A stretch of 64,000 nt of DNA from JAMHWD01 sp035911135 (GTDB lineage: Bacteria > Pseudomonadota > Alphaproteobacteria > Micavibrionales > Micavibrionaceae), in the NCBI GenBank assembly GCA_035911135.1, contig JAMHWD010000011.1, positions 71,903 to 135,902 on the forward strand, read 5' to 3'. The translations under genes and the position numbers were made by a program. Shown piece after piece: positions 17,636 to 26,433 of the stretch. Each line of letters starts with the position of its first letter. Position 1 is the first letter of the stretch. Under the pieces are notes generated by a model. That model saw nothing but the letters and a program-made list of their open reading frames with translations, had not been told where the DNA came from and searched no databases.

Positions 17636-18420
17636 TTGAAATCAGCCTTATAGGCCGGATTATCACTGACATCGGGCATCGCCGCCCATATGGCACGAAT
17701 TGGCATGGCGCTTAGCGCCACATCAAACATCGCGCTGCGCTCGTTTTTCGGGACAGGATTATTCCCATCCAGATCACGCATGTAATCCAAAGCTGCCTGA
17801 ATACCCGGCTTGATTGTCTCTGCCAAAGTTTTAAGATCAGCTTGCCGGTAGGAAAGACCTGAGAAATGCGCCTTCGTATCGGGCGCGGCAGTCAAATGGC
17901 GGTTTTCGGTATCAATCCTGAAATTATCAAACTGGTAATCGCGAAAGACTTCAAATCCTGTTTTCCGGTCTTTCCCTTTCGTGGCGGATGCCAGCGTCCA
18001 GGCCGTGGCCAGCGCCTTTTGCTGGATACTCGATATCGTTTTGAAATTCTCCGCTGATTCACCAAATTCTGCTGCCTCCGGCAATGCGCTGGCGCTTCCA
18101 TACCGGATGTAATCATTTAACGGGCGCTCAATCTCCGCAACCAACCCTTCGGAATACCAGTTACCGTTATAGGAAAAGGGAACGCCCTCAACCCCGCGGC
18201 CCATTTTCAATTGGGCAAATCCCAAAATCAGATGCGCGAAATCATGGGTGATATTCTGCGGGCCGACAAAATTGAAATTTGCACAATGCGCCTCAACCGC
18301 CTGCCGGATGGTCATATCCTCATCCAGCATCCGCACCAGTTCGCCATAAATGGCAAAGCATGGATCGTCCTCCACAGGGCGCGTTAAATTCGGGATTTCA
18401 GGTTTCATGCGACCCATCAT
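17608..18420 (-). CDS. Hypothetical protein, 270 residues
   Basis: I do not recognise a named family. The protein is soluble, without signal peptide or membrane segment. It contains ITHDFAHLILGFAQLKMGRG, with a His-x3-His arrangement that could bind metal, and a long helical C-terminal half. The pattern vaguely recalls Coq4-like ubiquinone proteins, in which an HDxxH motif is central, but this is weak. The start at 18420 or the in-frame ATG at 18408 are both plausible. It runs convergently into gapR. Confidence 0.7.
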   Translation of the reverse strand: MMGRMKPEIPNLTRPVEDDPCFAIYGELVRMLDEDMTIRQAVEAHCANFNFVGPQNITHDFAHLILGFAQLKMGRGVEGVPFSYNGNWYSEGLVAEIERPLNDYIRYGSASALPEAAEFGESAENFKTISSIQQKALATAWTLASATKGKDRKTGFEVFRDYQFDNFRIDTENRHLTAAPDTKAHFSGLSYRQADLKTLAETIKPGIQAALDYMRDLDGNNPVPKNERSAMFDVALSAMPIRAIWAAMPDVSDNPAYKADFNQSIPMADL

Positions 18421-18460
18421 ACATGAAAAAATGCAAATATGGAAATTTTACTGCCTGATC

Positions 18461-20389
18461 CTATTGACGGCCCTTGACCAGCGCATCCACCACTGCCGGA
18501 TCGGCCAGCGTCGATGTATCGCCAAGGCTATCCAGCTCATTGGCGGCAATCTTACGCAAGATACGGCGCATGATCTTGCCTGAACGCGTCTTGGGCAGGC
18601 CGGGCGTGATCTGGATTTTATCCGGGCTGGCAATCGGGCCGATGATCTTGCGGACCGTCTGGACAATCTCCTTGGACAGATCGGGGCCATCGGATTGTCC
18701 GGCATTCAAAATGACATAGGCGTAAATCCCCTGCCCTTTAAGATCATGCGGATATCCCACAACCGCGCTTTCAGCCACGGCCGGATGTTCATTGATTGCG
18801 CTTTCAATCTCGGCAGTACCAAAACGGTGGCCGGAGACATTGATCACATCATCCACACGGCCCGTGATCCAGTAATATCCATCCTCATCGCGGCGCGCGC
18901 CATCGCCCGTGAAATACAAACCCGGAAAGGTCGAAAAATAGGTCTGCTTGAAACGCTCGTGATCGCCATAAACCGTTCGCATCATTCCGGGCCAGCTATG
19001 CAGGATCACAAAATTTCCTTCGGCTGCGCCTTCCAGAAAATTCCCCTCCCCATCGACAATGGCGGGCTGGATGCCGAAAAACGGCCAGCTGGCTGAACCG
19101 GGTTTCAGCGGCGTTGCGCCGGGCAACGGCGTGACCATATGCCCGCCTGTTTCGGTCTGCCACCATGTATCAACGATCGGGCATCGTTTATCGCCCACCA
19201 CATCATGATACCATTTCCAGGCCTCCACATTGATCGGCTCACCCACGCTGCCCAGAATACGCAATGATTTACGGGATGATTTCTTCACCCATTCATCACC
19301 CTCGCGCAGCAATGCGCGAATGGCTGTCGGGGCGGTATAGAAAATATTGACCTTGTGCTTGTCGATCACCTGCCAGAAGCGCCCGAAATCCGGATGACTG
19401 GGGATGCCCTCGAACATCAGCGATATCGCGCCATTGGCCATCGGGCCATAGACAATATAGGAATGACCCGTCACCCAGCCCACATCGGCTGTGCACCAGT
19501 AAACCTCGCCCGGCTTGTAATCAAATACCATCTCATGCGTCATGGAGGCATAAACCATATACCCGCCTGTTGTGTGCAAAACGCCCTTGGGCTTGCCTGT
19601 AGATCCGGAGGTATAAAGGATAAACAGCGGGTCTTCCGCGTTCATCGGCTCGCAAGGGCAATCGGCGCTCTGCGCTGCCAGCAGATCATGATACCAGATA
19701 TCAACCGGCGCGTTGAAGGCAACATCCCCGCCGGTGCGTTTCAAGGTCACTACATGGCGCACGCCTTTGGATTTGGCAACCGCCTCATCGGCATTGGCCT
19801 TTAAGGGTACTTTCTTGCCGCCGCGCAGTCCCTCATCGGCGGTGATAATAATTTCCGCGCCGCAATCGGCAATTCTATCGGCCAGCGAACCCGGCGAAAA
19901 ACCGCCAAAGACCACGGAATGAATCGCGCCAATCCGCGCGCAGGCCAGCATCGCATAAGCCGCCTCCAGCACCATGGGCATGTAGATAATCACGCGGTCG
20001 CCTTTTTTCACGCCCAGTGATTTTAATCCATTGGCGAGTTTCGAAACCTCGTCCTTGACCCCGGCATAGCTTACCGTCTTGCTCTCGGATGGGTCATCCC
20101 CCTCCCAGATCAGGGCCGTATTGCCGCCATTCCCCGCCTCGACATGGCGGTCCACGCAGTTATGGCAGGCATTCAAAATGCCGTCTTCATACCATTTGAT
20201 ATCGACATTGCCATGAAAATCGCCGCTGCGGATTTTGGTAGGGTTTTTAAACCAGCTGATGCGCTTGGCCTGCACCGCCCAGAAAATATCAGGCTGCTCG
20301 ACCGAACCCTTATACATCGCGTTATATTTATCGGCGGTGATATGGGCGGCTTTGGCGATCTGATCGGCGGGCTTGAAGATTTCACTCAT
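18461..20389 (-). CDS. acsA: Acetyl-CoA synthetase
   Basis: 642 residues, the usual length. It converts acetate, ATP and CoA to acetyl-CoA through an acetyl-adenylate. Diagnostic sequences are YTSGSTGKPKGVLHTTGGY (P-loop-like motif), the adenylation core DTWWQTETGGHM, and YFTGDGARRDEDGYYWITGR. The C-terminal PKTRSGKIMRRILR contains the lysine commonly acetylated to switch the enzyme off. The ATG at 20389 is preceded by GGAAGGA. An 18-bp perfect palindrome lies 80-97 bp upstream, a likely operator. Acetyl-CoA carboxylase subunit genes follow upstream on the same strand, so acetate use and fatty-acid precursor supply sit side by side. Confidence 0.97.
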   Translation of the reverse strand: MSEIFKPADQIAKAAHITADKYNAMYKGSVEQPDIFWAVQAKRISWFKNPTKIRSGDFHGNVDIKWYEDGILNACHNCVDRHVEAGNGGNTALIWEGDDPSESKTVSYAGVKDEVSKLANGLKSLGVKKGDRVIIYMPMVLEAAYAMLACARIGAIHSVVFGGFSPGSLADRIADCGAEIIITADEGLRGGKKVPLKANADEAVAKSKGVRHVVTLKRTGGDVAFNAPVDIWYHDLLAAQSADCPCEPMNAEDPLFILYTSGSTGKPKGVLHTTGGYMVYASMTHEMVFDYKPGEVYWCTADVGWVTGHSYIVYGPMANGAISLMFEGIPSHPDFGRFWQVIDKHKVNIFYTAPTAIRALLREGDEWVKKSSRKSLRILGSVGEPINVEAWKWYHDVVGDKRCPIVDTWWQTETGGHMVTPLPGATPLKPGSASWPFFGIQPAIVDGEGNFLEGAAEGNFVILHSWPGMMRTVYGDHERFKQTYFSTFPGLYFTGDGARRDEDGYYWITGRVDDVINVSGHRFGTAEIESAINEHPAVAESAVVGYPHDLKGQGIYAYVILNAGQSDGPDLSKEIVQTVRKIIGPIASPDKIQITPGLPKTRSGKIMRRILRKIAANELDSLGDTSTLADPAVVDALVKGRQ

Positions 20390-20468
20390 TTAAAAAATCC
20401 TTCCTTCAGTTCTTACAGGCTGGTCTTTGATTTTAACATGAAATGAAAGCACAAAGGGCGATTGGTTA

Positions 20469-20486
20469 TTGTGCGGCGCCGCACAA
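20469..20486. promoter_or_regulatory. 18-bp perfect palindrome upstream of acsA
   Basis: TTGTGCGGCGCCGCACAA is a perfect palindrome with no loop, so it suits a dimeric protein-binding site better than an RNA hairpin. It lies in the 163-bp gap between accC and acsA. No T-run follows it on the minus strand, so it is not a terminator for accC. The regulator is unknown. Confidence 0.45.
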
Positions 20487-20552
20487 AAAAACTTCTACGC
20501 AGAACTTGAAATCCGGCCCCGGAACATTAGAAGCCTCCTGAGATTGATGAAA

Positions 20553-21908
20553 TCAGGCCTTCTTCTCAGCCAGTTTTTTCTCAAGCCAATGGATGGTGTA
20601 ATCGCCGGATATGAATTCCGGCTGGTCGAGGATCCATAAATGAAGGGGAAGCGTTGTTTTTACGCCCTCGATGATGGTTTCCTGAATGGCGCGTTTGAGA
20701 CGCTGGATGCATTCCTCGCGGCTTGAGCCAAAGGCAATGAGCTTCCCGATCATGGAATCATAATAAGGCGGGATCGAATACCCCTGATAGAGCGCGCTGT
20801 CGAAACGAACGCCCAGACCGCCCGGCGCATGGAATTGCGTGACCTTGCCCGGTGACGGGATAAAGCTTTGCGGGTCTTCGGCATTGATGCGGATTTCAAT
20901 CGCATGGCCGCGCAGACGGAACGGCCGCCCGGCTTCGCGGTTGATGCTCAAAGGCTGACCGGCGGCCACCTTGATCTGCTCGGCGATCAAATCCACGCCT
21001 GTAATCATTTCCGTTACCGGATGTTCCACCTGAATACGCGTATTCATTTCCATGAAATAGAATTTGCCGTCTTCATACAAAAATTCAATCGTGCCTGCGC
21101 CGACATAACCCATTCTACCGACCGTATCAGCGGCAAGATTACCGATCTGCTCGCGCAGTTCCTCGGTCAGGACAGGAGAAGGGCCTTCCTCGACCAGTTT
21201 CTGGTGGCGGCGCTGGATGGAACAATCGCGCTCGCCCAGATGAACCGCATTGCCATGCTTGTCGCCGAAAATCTGAATCTCGATATGGCGCGGCTTTTCG
21301 AGGAATTTTTCCATGTAAACCGTATCGTCGCCGAAATTGGCTTTGGCCTCGGCGCGCGCGCGGTTGTATTGCTCGATGAAATCTTCTGCGGCGCGGACAA
21401 TCTGCATGCCCTTGCCGCCGCCGCCCGATGCGGCCTTGATCAGGACTGGAAAGCCCATTTCCTTGGCCAGTGCCAGACCGGCCTCGCCGCTTTCCAGCGC
21501 GCCTTCTGATCCCGGAACAACAGGAAGGCCCAGAGCCTTCACCGTCTTTTTCGCCATGACCTTATCGCCCATCTTCTCAATCAGCTCCGCAGGCGGACCA
21601 ATAAAGGTAAAGCCGTGCTCCTCGACCATGCGGGCAAATTGCGCGTTCTCGGACAAGAATCCATAGCCCGGATGAATGGCATCTGCGCCGGTCAGCGCGG
21701 CGGCGCTTAAGATCGCCGGAATGTTCAAATAGCTGTCCTTGCCCGATGGCGGGCCGATACAGACCGATTCATCGGCAAGACGCACCGCCATGGAATTGGC
21801 ATCCGCCGTGGAATGAACGGCAACGCTCTCGATGCCCATCTCGCGGCAGGCGCGAATAACGCGCAAGGCAATTTCACCGCGATTGGCTATCAGGATTTTT
21901 TTGAACAT
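20553..21908 (-). CDS. accC: Acetyl-CoA carboxylase, biotin carboxylase subunit
   Basis: 451 residues, family-typical. It carboxylates biotin on AccB using ATP and bicarbonate, the first half-reaction of malonyl-CoA formation. Visible marks are MFKKILIANRGEIALRVIRA at the N-terminus, the ATP-grasp loop KAASGGGGKGMQ, the active-site region EMNTRIQVEHPVTEMITG, and RGHAIEIRINAEDP. It starts 7 bp after the accB stop, so the two are an operon. The spacing on the other side and the palindrome suggest acsA is transcribed separately. Confidence 0.97.
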   Translation of the reverse strand: MFKKILIANRGEIALRVIRACREMGIESVAVHSTADANSMAVRLADESVCIGPPSGKDSYLNIPAILSAAALTGADAIHPGYGFLSENAQFARMVEEHGFTFIGPPAELIEKMGDKVMAKKTVKALGLPVVPGSEGALESGEAGLALAKEMGFPVLIKAASGGGGKGMQIVRAAEDFIEQYNRARAEAKANFGDDTVYMEKFLEKPRHIEIQIFGDKHGNAVHLGERDCSIQRRHQKLVEEGPSPVLTEELREQIGNLAADTVGRMGYVGAGTIEFLYEDGKFYFMEMNTRIQVEHPVTEMITGVDLIAEQIKVAAGQPLSINREAGRPFRLRGHAIEIRINAEDPQSFIPSPGKVTQFHAPGGLGVRFDSALYQGYSIPPYYDSMIGKLIAFGSSREECIQRLKRAIQETIIEGVKTTLPLHLWILDQPEFISGDYTIHWLEKKLAEKKA

Positions 21909-21915
21909 GGGCGAT

Positions 21916-22386
21916 TTACTCGATCACCATCAGGACATCGCCATATTCGATCGGCTGGCCATCCTTGACGAGGATCTGCGTCACGGTCCCGCCCTTATCG
22001 GCCTTGATCGGGTTCATCACCTTCATGGCCTCGATGATCAGCAGCGTATCGCCGGGCTTTACGCTCGCGCCCTTGGACACGAAAGGCGGCTTGCCGGGTT
22101 CAGACGCCAGATAGGCCGTACCCACCATAGGTGAAGTCACCGCGCCGGGATGCGAATGCGCCACTGTGTCAGAGCTCATATTCGCAGGCTGGGGCAAGGT
22201 AGGATCGGAATGCATCATCACAGGCGATGCCGGCGCGCCCAGAACGGCTCCGCCGCCCATCACGAGCGCCCCGCCGCCCTTGGAAACACGGATGCCCTTG
22301 TCGCCATCGGCGACCTCGATTTCGGTCAGGCCCGTTTCATCCAGAAGACGGGCGAGTTCCTTGATAGCGCTTGAATCTATTTTCAT
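21916..22386 (-). CDS. accB: Biotin carboxyl carrier protein of acetyl-CoA carboxylase
   Basis: 156 residues. The C-terminal biotinyl domain carries the canonical EAMKVMNPIKAD, whose lysine is biotinylated. The N-terminal helix (SSAIKELARLLDETGLTEIEV) is typical of AccB. A Pro/Ala-rich linker joins them. It is the first gene of the accBC operon. The 275-bp region upstream (22387-22661) is AT-rich and is likely to contain promoters for both accB and the divergent gene. Confidence 0.96.
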   Translation of the reverse strand: MKIDSSAIKELARLLDETGLTEIEVADGDKGIRVSKGGGALVMGGGAVLGAPASPVMMHSDPTLPQPANMSSDTVAHSHPGAVTSPMVGTAYLASEPGKPPFVSKGASVKPGDTLLIIEAMKVMNPIKADKGGTVTQILVKDGQPIEYGDVLMVIE

Positions 22387-22661
22387 AATTTTTTCTTACT
22401 TGTTAAAAAGACGTATCTGATTACAAAAATTAGAGCCAGAAGTCAAAGAATGATCAACACAGCATAGAGATAGGTTGCGTATAGTTTTTGGCAAACTACG
22501 ATATATTCTCTTGGTCCTAAGGGGCTGAAAGCAATGATTTTCCCTATATTATTTTAACATAATATTAATAGAAGCCTCGTATCGTTTAAGGGTAAAATAG
22601 GAAAAATGCGGCTTTGCTGGTATAATTTCAGGCAAAGCCATCAAGGCGGGATCAGGTTTAT

Positions 22662-22994
22662 ATGAGGGATAAGTTCAGCATGACCAGCACCGGACAGGAC
22701 GGCGAGATGTCTCCAGCCGTAAAGACCCCGCGCTATGATTATTTTGTCTATACGCCCGGCGGCGATAATCCCGATATTGGTATCCGTATTTTACTCGATG
22801 ACCGTGGCCGCAAGCTTGGCGCGGAAACTGTAAACCCCAATACCGGGGATATACAATTGGGACAAACGCGCATCAAAACAGTTGAAGAAGGCATCGGCGT
22901 GCGTGAAAGCAGCGCAGAAGAATTTCACCGCCTGCATCAGGATATTTTGCACAAGCTGGGACAATTCCCCGCCAATAAAAATGAAATCATGTAA
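22662..22994 (+). CDS. Hypothetical protein, 110 residues
   Basis: No family recognised. It is soluble and acidic. The centre reads YDYFVYTPGGDNPDIGIRIL and looks like a small beta fold with a helical tail. The ATG at 22662 follows GGGATCAGG; an in-frame ATG at 22680 is possible. Just upstream, GGCTTTGC at 22610-22617 pairs with GCAAAGCC at 22632-22639, and the loop contains TATAAT. This may be a promoter-overlapping operator or a 5' hairpin. The gene is followed 85 bp later by the RelA/SpoT-like gene and may be co-expressed with it. Confidence 0.65.
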   Translation: MRDKFSMTSTGQDGEMSPAVKTPRYDYFVYTPGGDNPDIGIRILLDDRGRKLGAETVNPNTGDIQLGQTRIKTVEEGIGVRESSAEEFHRLHQDILHKLGQFPANKNEIM

Positions 22995-23079
22995 GGGGCT
23001 GGGCGGATAAAATTTCTTCTGCATAAAAACAAATATACAAAAAATAAAAAAATAAGCGGCAATCAGGGTTAAGAGGATA

Positions 23080-24798
23080 GTGACAGACGGCATCAATAAT
23101 ACAGATATAACACCAGCACAGCCCGCCGCTCCGGTACCGGATTCCTATGGTGTGAAACCCGCGCAATCGCTTGAGGGTTTTGGCGAGATTATCGAGCAGG
23201 CCGGACAATCGCAGGGCATGCTTCAGGACGCCGGGCAAAACATCGCCGACGTGCTCACTCAGCGTTATCCGGGCTTGTTCCCCGATCTGGAATTTTCCCA
23301 AGGCCCTCTCAAGCAAGAAGACCGCGCCGCCGTAAAATTACTGGGCGATAGCGGCAATGCGCTCGATCCGGCCAAGGCCCCTGAAATTGTGGATCTGGTG
23401 CGCGGGCGGATCGTGATTGATACGGCCGATCAGGTGCGCGCCATCCGCGAAGTGCTGGCCGATCCGGAACTTCGGGAATCGCTTGGCATCGAATATGCCA
23501 AGGATCGCTTCGCAAAACCCAGCGATACGCATTACCGCGATATAAATTTGAGCGTCCGCCTGCCCAACGGGCATGTCGCTGAAATCCAGATCAACCAGCG
23601 CGACATGATGGCCGCCGCCGAATTTACGCATGACCCTTATGAAGATGCCGATGCCATTCGTAAACGCGCCCAGATCGAAGGCCGCACCGTCACGCCGGAA
23701 GAACTTGATGAAATTGAACGCCTGCAAAATTTCTCGCAGGATGCCCATGATATGGGCGCTGCGCGTTTTGAAGGGGCAGATGATCTTTTGAGCGAAGCGG
23801 GCCGCGCCAAGCTGGACAAGGATTATGCCGGGCGTCTTGCCGCTGATCCTGCTTACGTGCCGGGCGAGACTATTCAATCGGGGCATAAATATGACGCGCT
23901 GATCGTGGATGGTGCCTTGCCGATTGATGAATCCAAATACGCCTATGGCGGGATCGGCGCCAAGGAACTCACAAGGCAGGCCGGCATCGAGGTTGATGGT
24001 ATTACTCTTGATATGCTGGATAACTCGGCCCTTGCCGCTCAAACGCCGGCAATATCGCATGAACCCGCCGCCAACATCCCGGATGCCCCGCACATTGCTG
24101 CGGAAAGCGGCGCGCTTTCCTTCACTGAACAGCTGGGCCGCCGGGCCGGTATTATCGGCGGTGTGGTCGTTGCCGGGGCGCTGGCCGTTTCTGGTGCGAG
24201 CGCAGGCGAAGTTGCCCTTGGCACGGCCGAGGCCACAATCCCCGGTGTCTCATCGGCTGTGGCGCTTGAGGAAGGCCGCTATGCCGAAGCCGGAATGCGC
24301 GGCGTGGAAGAAGTTCCCGTTCTTGGCCTTGCCGCCTCCGAGATTGTCCGTCCAATTGCCAGGGGCGCGGGATATGACATGGACCCTTCCTTGCTGGCCA
24401 TGGCCCTTGCCAGCGAACCCAGAGAAATAAGCCCGGAGCAGAAAAAATTCTGGGACGTGTATGATAACCTGCCCGCCGCGGCCACCGATGACATGCCGCC
24501 GGAAGTAGCAGGTCTTGTCGAACTCAAGGGCGCGATCGAGCGCGGCGAAGCCTCCATCCGGGATGCCGCGCCGGAACACAGGGAGGCCGCTATCGAGGCC
24601 ACCATCGCCGTCGAGGATCGTTATTCCGTTCTCTATGATGATTTGACGGATAATGAAGGCATTGCCGAAGTTGAGAACTGGATTGCCGCCAATGCTGCGG
24701 CCACGCCGCAAGCGCCTGCGCCAGCCGAACCCGTGATGGAGATTGCCGATCTCGATAACACAGGGCAGACAAATGCCCTGCCCGTGCCGCGCCGCTAA
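23080..24798 (+). CDS. RelA/SpoT-like nucleotidyltransferase-domain protein
   Basis: 572 residues from a GTG preceded by AAGAGG. Residues about 100-190 look like the synthetase fold of RelA/SpoT proteins. VDLVRGRIVIDTADQVR corresponds to the Asp/Arg motif, KPSDTHYRDINLSV to the K-P-x-G-Y-x-S region, and GHVAEIQIN to the E-x-Q-I catalytic strand. The Gly before the Tyr is replaced by His, and no HD hydrolase, TGS or ACT domain is present. It is therefore not a canonical stringent-response enzyme. A Gly/Ala-rich hydrophobic stretch at about 355-385 and a Pro/Ala-rich tail suggest a membrane-active or secreted protein, as in toxin-type relatives. Activity is inferred from motif resemblance only. 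Confidence 0.6.
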   Translation: MTDGINNTDITPAQPAAPVPDSYGVKPAQSLEGFGEIIEQAGQSQGMLQDAGQNIADVLTQRYPGLFPDLEFSQGPLKQEDRAAVKLLGDSGNALDPAKAPEIVDLVRGRIVIDTADQVRAIREVLADPELRESLGIEYAKDRFAKPSDTHYRDINLSVRLPNGHVAEIQINQRDMMAAAEFTHDPYEDADAIRKRAQIEGRTVTPEELDEIERLQNFSQDAHDMGAARFEGADDLLSEAGRAKLDKDYAGRLAADPAYVPGETIQSGHKYDALIVDGALPIDESKYAYGGIGAKELTRQAGIEVDGITLDMLDNSALAAQTPAISHEPAANIPDAPHIAAESGALSFTEQLGRRAGIIGGVVVAGALAVSGASAGEVALGTAEATIPGVSSAVALEEGRYAEAGMRGVEEVPVLGLAASEIVRPIARGAGYDMDPSLLAMALASEPREISPEQKKFWDVYDNLPAAATDDMPPEVAGLVELKGAIERGEASIRDAAPEHREAAIEATIAVEDRYSVLYDDLTDNEGIAEVENWIAANAAATPQAPAPAEPVMEIADLDNTGQTNALPVPRR

Positions 24799-24816
24799 CG
24801 GTAACAACAAACCTGA

Positions 24817-25257
24817 TTACGCTTCCTTGATTTTGGCTGCCAGCTGTTTAAGGGCCTCGGCATAACCGGCTGCGCCCTGGCCCGCGACATGCACGCAGGC
24901 CACCGGCTCGATATAGGATAAATGCCGGAAAGCCTCACGCGTTTTGGGATCGGATATATGAACTTCAGCCACGGGCAAGCCCGTTAATTTCAGCGCGTCA
25001 TGAATCGCCACCGATGTATGCGTATAGGCGGCGGCATTGATCAGGATCGCATCCGCCTTGCCGATGGATTGTTGAATCCATGTCACAATTTCGCCTTCGT
25101 GATTGCTCTGGCGGAAATCAATATCCAGCCCTAAATCATCGCCCGTCTCGCGGCAGAGTTTTTCGATATCGGCCAATGTCTGGGAACCATAAATGGATGG
25201 CTCCCGCATGCCCAGCATATTGAGGTTAGGGCCGTTAATGATGAGAATGTGCATCAT
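24817..25257 (-). CDS. aroQ: 3-dehydroquinate dehydratase, type II
   Basis: 146 residues, as usual for the dodecameric type II enzyme of the shikimate pathway, which dehydrates 3-dehydroquinate to 3-dehydroshikimate. INGPNLNMLGMREPSIYG includes the flexible-loop Arg and catalytic Tyr. FRQSNHEGEIV and INAAAYTHTSVAI follow, and VAEVHISDPKTREAFRH holds the catalytic His. Its start overlaps the end of the preceding gene by 23 bp, implying translational coupling to the copper chaperone gene, an unusual pairing. Confidence 0.96.
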   Translation of the reverse strand: MMHILIINGPNLNMLGMREPSIYGSQTLADIEKLCRETGDDLGLDIDFRQSNHEGEIVTWIQQSIGKADAILINAAAYTHTSVAIHDALKLTGLPVAEVHISDPKTREAFRHLSYIEPVACVHVAGQGAAGYAEALKQLAAKIKEA

Positions 25258-25750
25258 CTTCCTTGGCCTTGTCCGCGGCCTCCGCAGCGCCGCCGGGTGT
25301 TATGACGCTCACAAGCGCGGTCACAACCTTGCCGCCTTCAAAATTCAACGTGACCGGAAATTTTGTCCCATGCGCCAGCGGCGCCTTGAGCCCGATCAAC
25401 ATCACATGATCGCCCGTAGCCGTAAATTTCAAATTCCCATGCGAGGGAATTTCAAACCCCTGCTCGGCCTTACGCATTTCCATGGTATCGCCATTCATGG
25501 TCATGGTGTGCAGCTCTGCGCTTTCGCTAACATCGGCGCTTACCGATACAAGACGGATGGCGGTTTCCTCATGATTTTGCAACTCGAAAAATACCGCCCC
25601 GTTTTTCTGTCCCTCGGCGGTGGCAAAGGCCAGCGGCTGTTTGATCACAACCATTTCGTGCTTGCTGCCTTGCGCCTGCGCGCCGGTCCAGAATGCGCCC
25701 GCGAATAGAATCGCCAGTGCTGCAATTTTCATCATGCTTTGAATTTTCAT
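25235..25750 (-). CDS. Periplasmic copper chaperone, PCuAC family
   Basis: 171 residues with signal peptide (AALAILFAGAFWTGAQA). It carries the PCuAC copper site pattern: HTMTMNGDTMEMR followed by GDHVMLIGL, supplying His and Met ligands. PCuAC proteins deliver Cu(I) to cytochrome oxidase. The tail EDDAHSHH is His-rich and may also bind metal. The start has GGAGAG four bases upstream. It lies between two DsbA-like genes and aroQ on the same strand, so one periplasmic-maintenance operon is plausible. Confidence 0.9.
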   Translation of the reverse strand: MKIQSMMKIAALAILFAGAFWTGAQAQGSKHEMVVIKQPLAFATAEGQKNGAVFFELQNHEETAIRLVSVSADVSESAELHTMTMNGDTMEMRKAEQGFEIPSHGNLKFTATGDHVMLIGLKAPLAHGTKFPVTLNFEGGKVVTALVSVITPGGAAEAADKAKEDDAHSHH

Positions 25751-25783
25751 GTTTCTCTCCGTTTAATGATTTTCATTAAAAAA

Positions 25784-26401
25784 TTACTGGCTGGCCTGCC
25801 CGCGCGCCATCGCAAACAGCTTCTGGTAATCGGCCTTCTCCAGCGTGCTTTCGGTGTTCAGGATCTGGCCGTTGATAAAAATGGCCGGCGTGCCCGTAAC
25901 GCCCAGCGCAATCATCTTCTGACTATTGCCCCGTACCGCGCCGTCAATATCCAAATCTTTCAAATCCGTCTCCAGCTTCGTGCTGTCAACACCGGCGCCT
26001 TCGGATATTTCCGTCAGGCGTTCGGGCGTAAGGTTTTCATGATTGATCATCAGATAATCCATCATCTCGAAAAACTTGCCCTGCTTGCCGGCGGCATAAG
26101 TCAGATATGCGCCTGTCGTGCCATCGGCATTGGTTGTCATCACAGGCCGCGGCGCAAAGCGTATCTTGCCATCTTCCTTAATCGCCGCCATCAGGAGCGG
26201 ATAGGCCTCGCGGCAGAACGGGCAGGAATAATCCAGATACATCACCACATCCAGATCGGCATTTTCCGGCGCGATAACATAGCCATCACTGAAATCGGAA
26301 AGCGAGTAACGGGCCATGATCAGCCCATAGGCCTGCGCGCTGACATAGCCGCATAGAAGGACGATAAACCCCAGAAATATCCGTAAGGGCCATTTTTTCA
26401 T
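25784..26401 (-). CDS. DsbA-family thioredoxin-fold protein, CPFC active site
   Basis: 205 residues with an N-terminal membrane or signal segment (RIFLGFIVLLCGYVSAQA). The active site is DYSCPFCREAYP, and the cis-Pro loop is VTGTPAIFINGQ. It belongs to the DsbA/DSBA-like thioredoxin family acting in the periplasm. A redox role in disulfide formation or copper-site assembly is suggested by the adjacent PCuAC gene. It follows another DsbA-like gene by 32 bp. Confidence 0.88.
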   Translation of the reverse strand: MKKWPLRIFLGFIVLLCGYVSAQAYGLIMARYSLSDFSDGYVIAPENADLDVVMYLDYSCPFCREAYPLLMAAIKEDGKIRFAPRPVMTTNADGTTGAYLTYAAGKQGKFFEMMDYLMINHENLTPERLTEISEGAGVDSTKLETDLKDLDIDGAVRGNSQKMIALGVTGTPAIFINGQILNTESTLEKADYQKLFAMARGQASQ

Positions 26402-26433
26402 GCCGGGTTCCTTCCTCTTGCTTATGGACCGGA

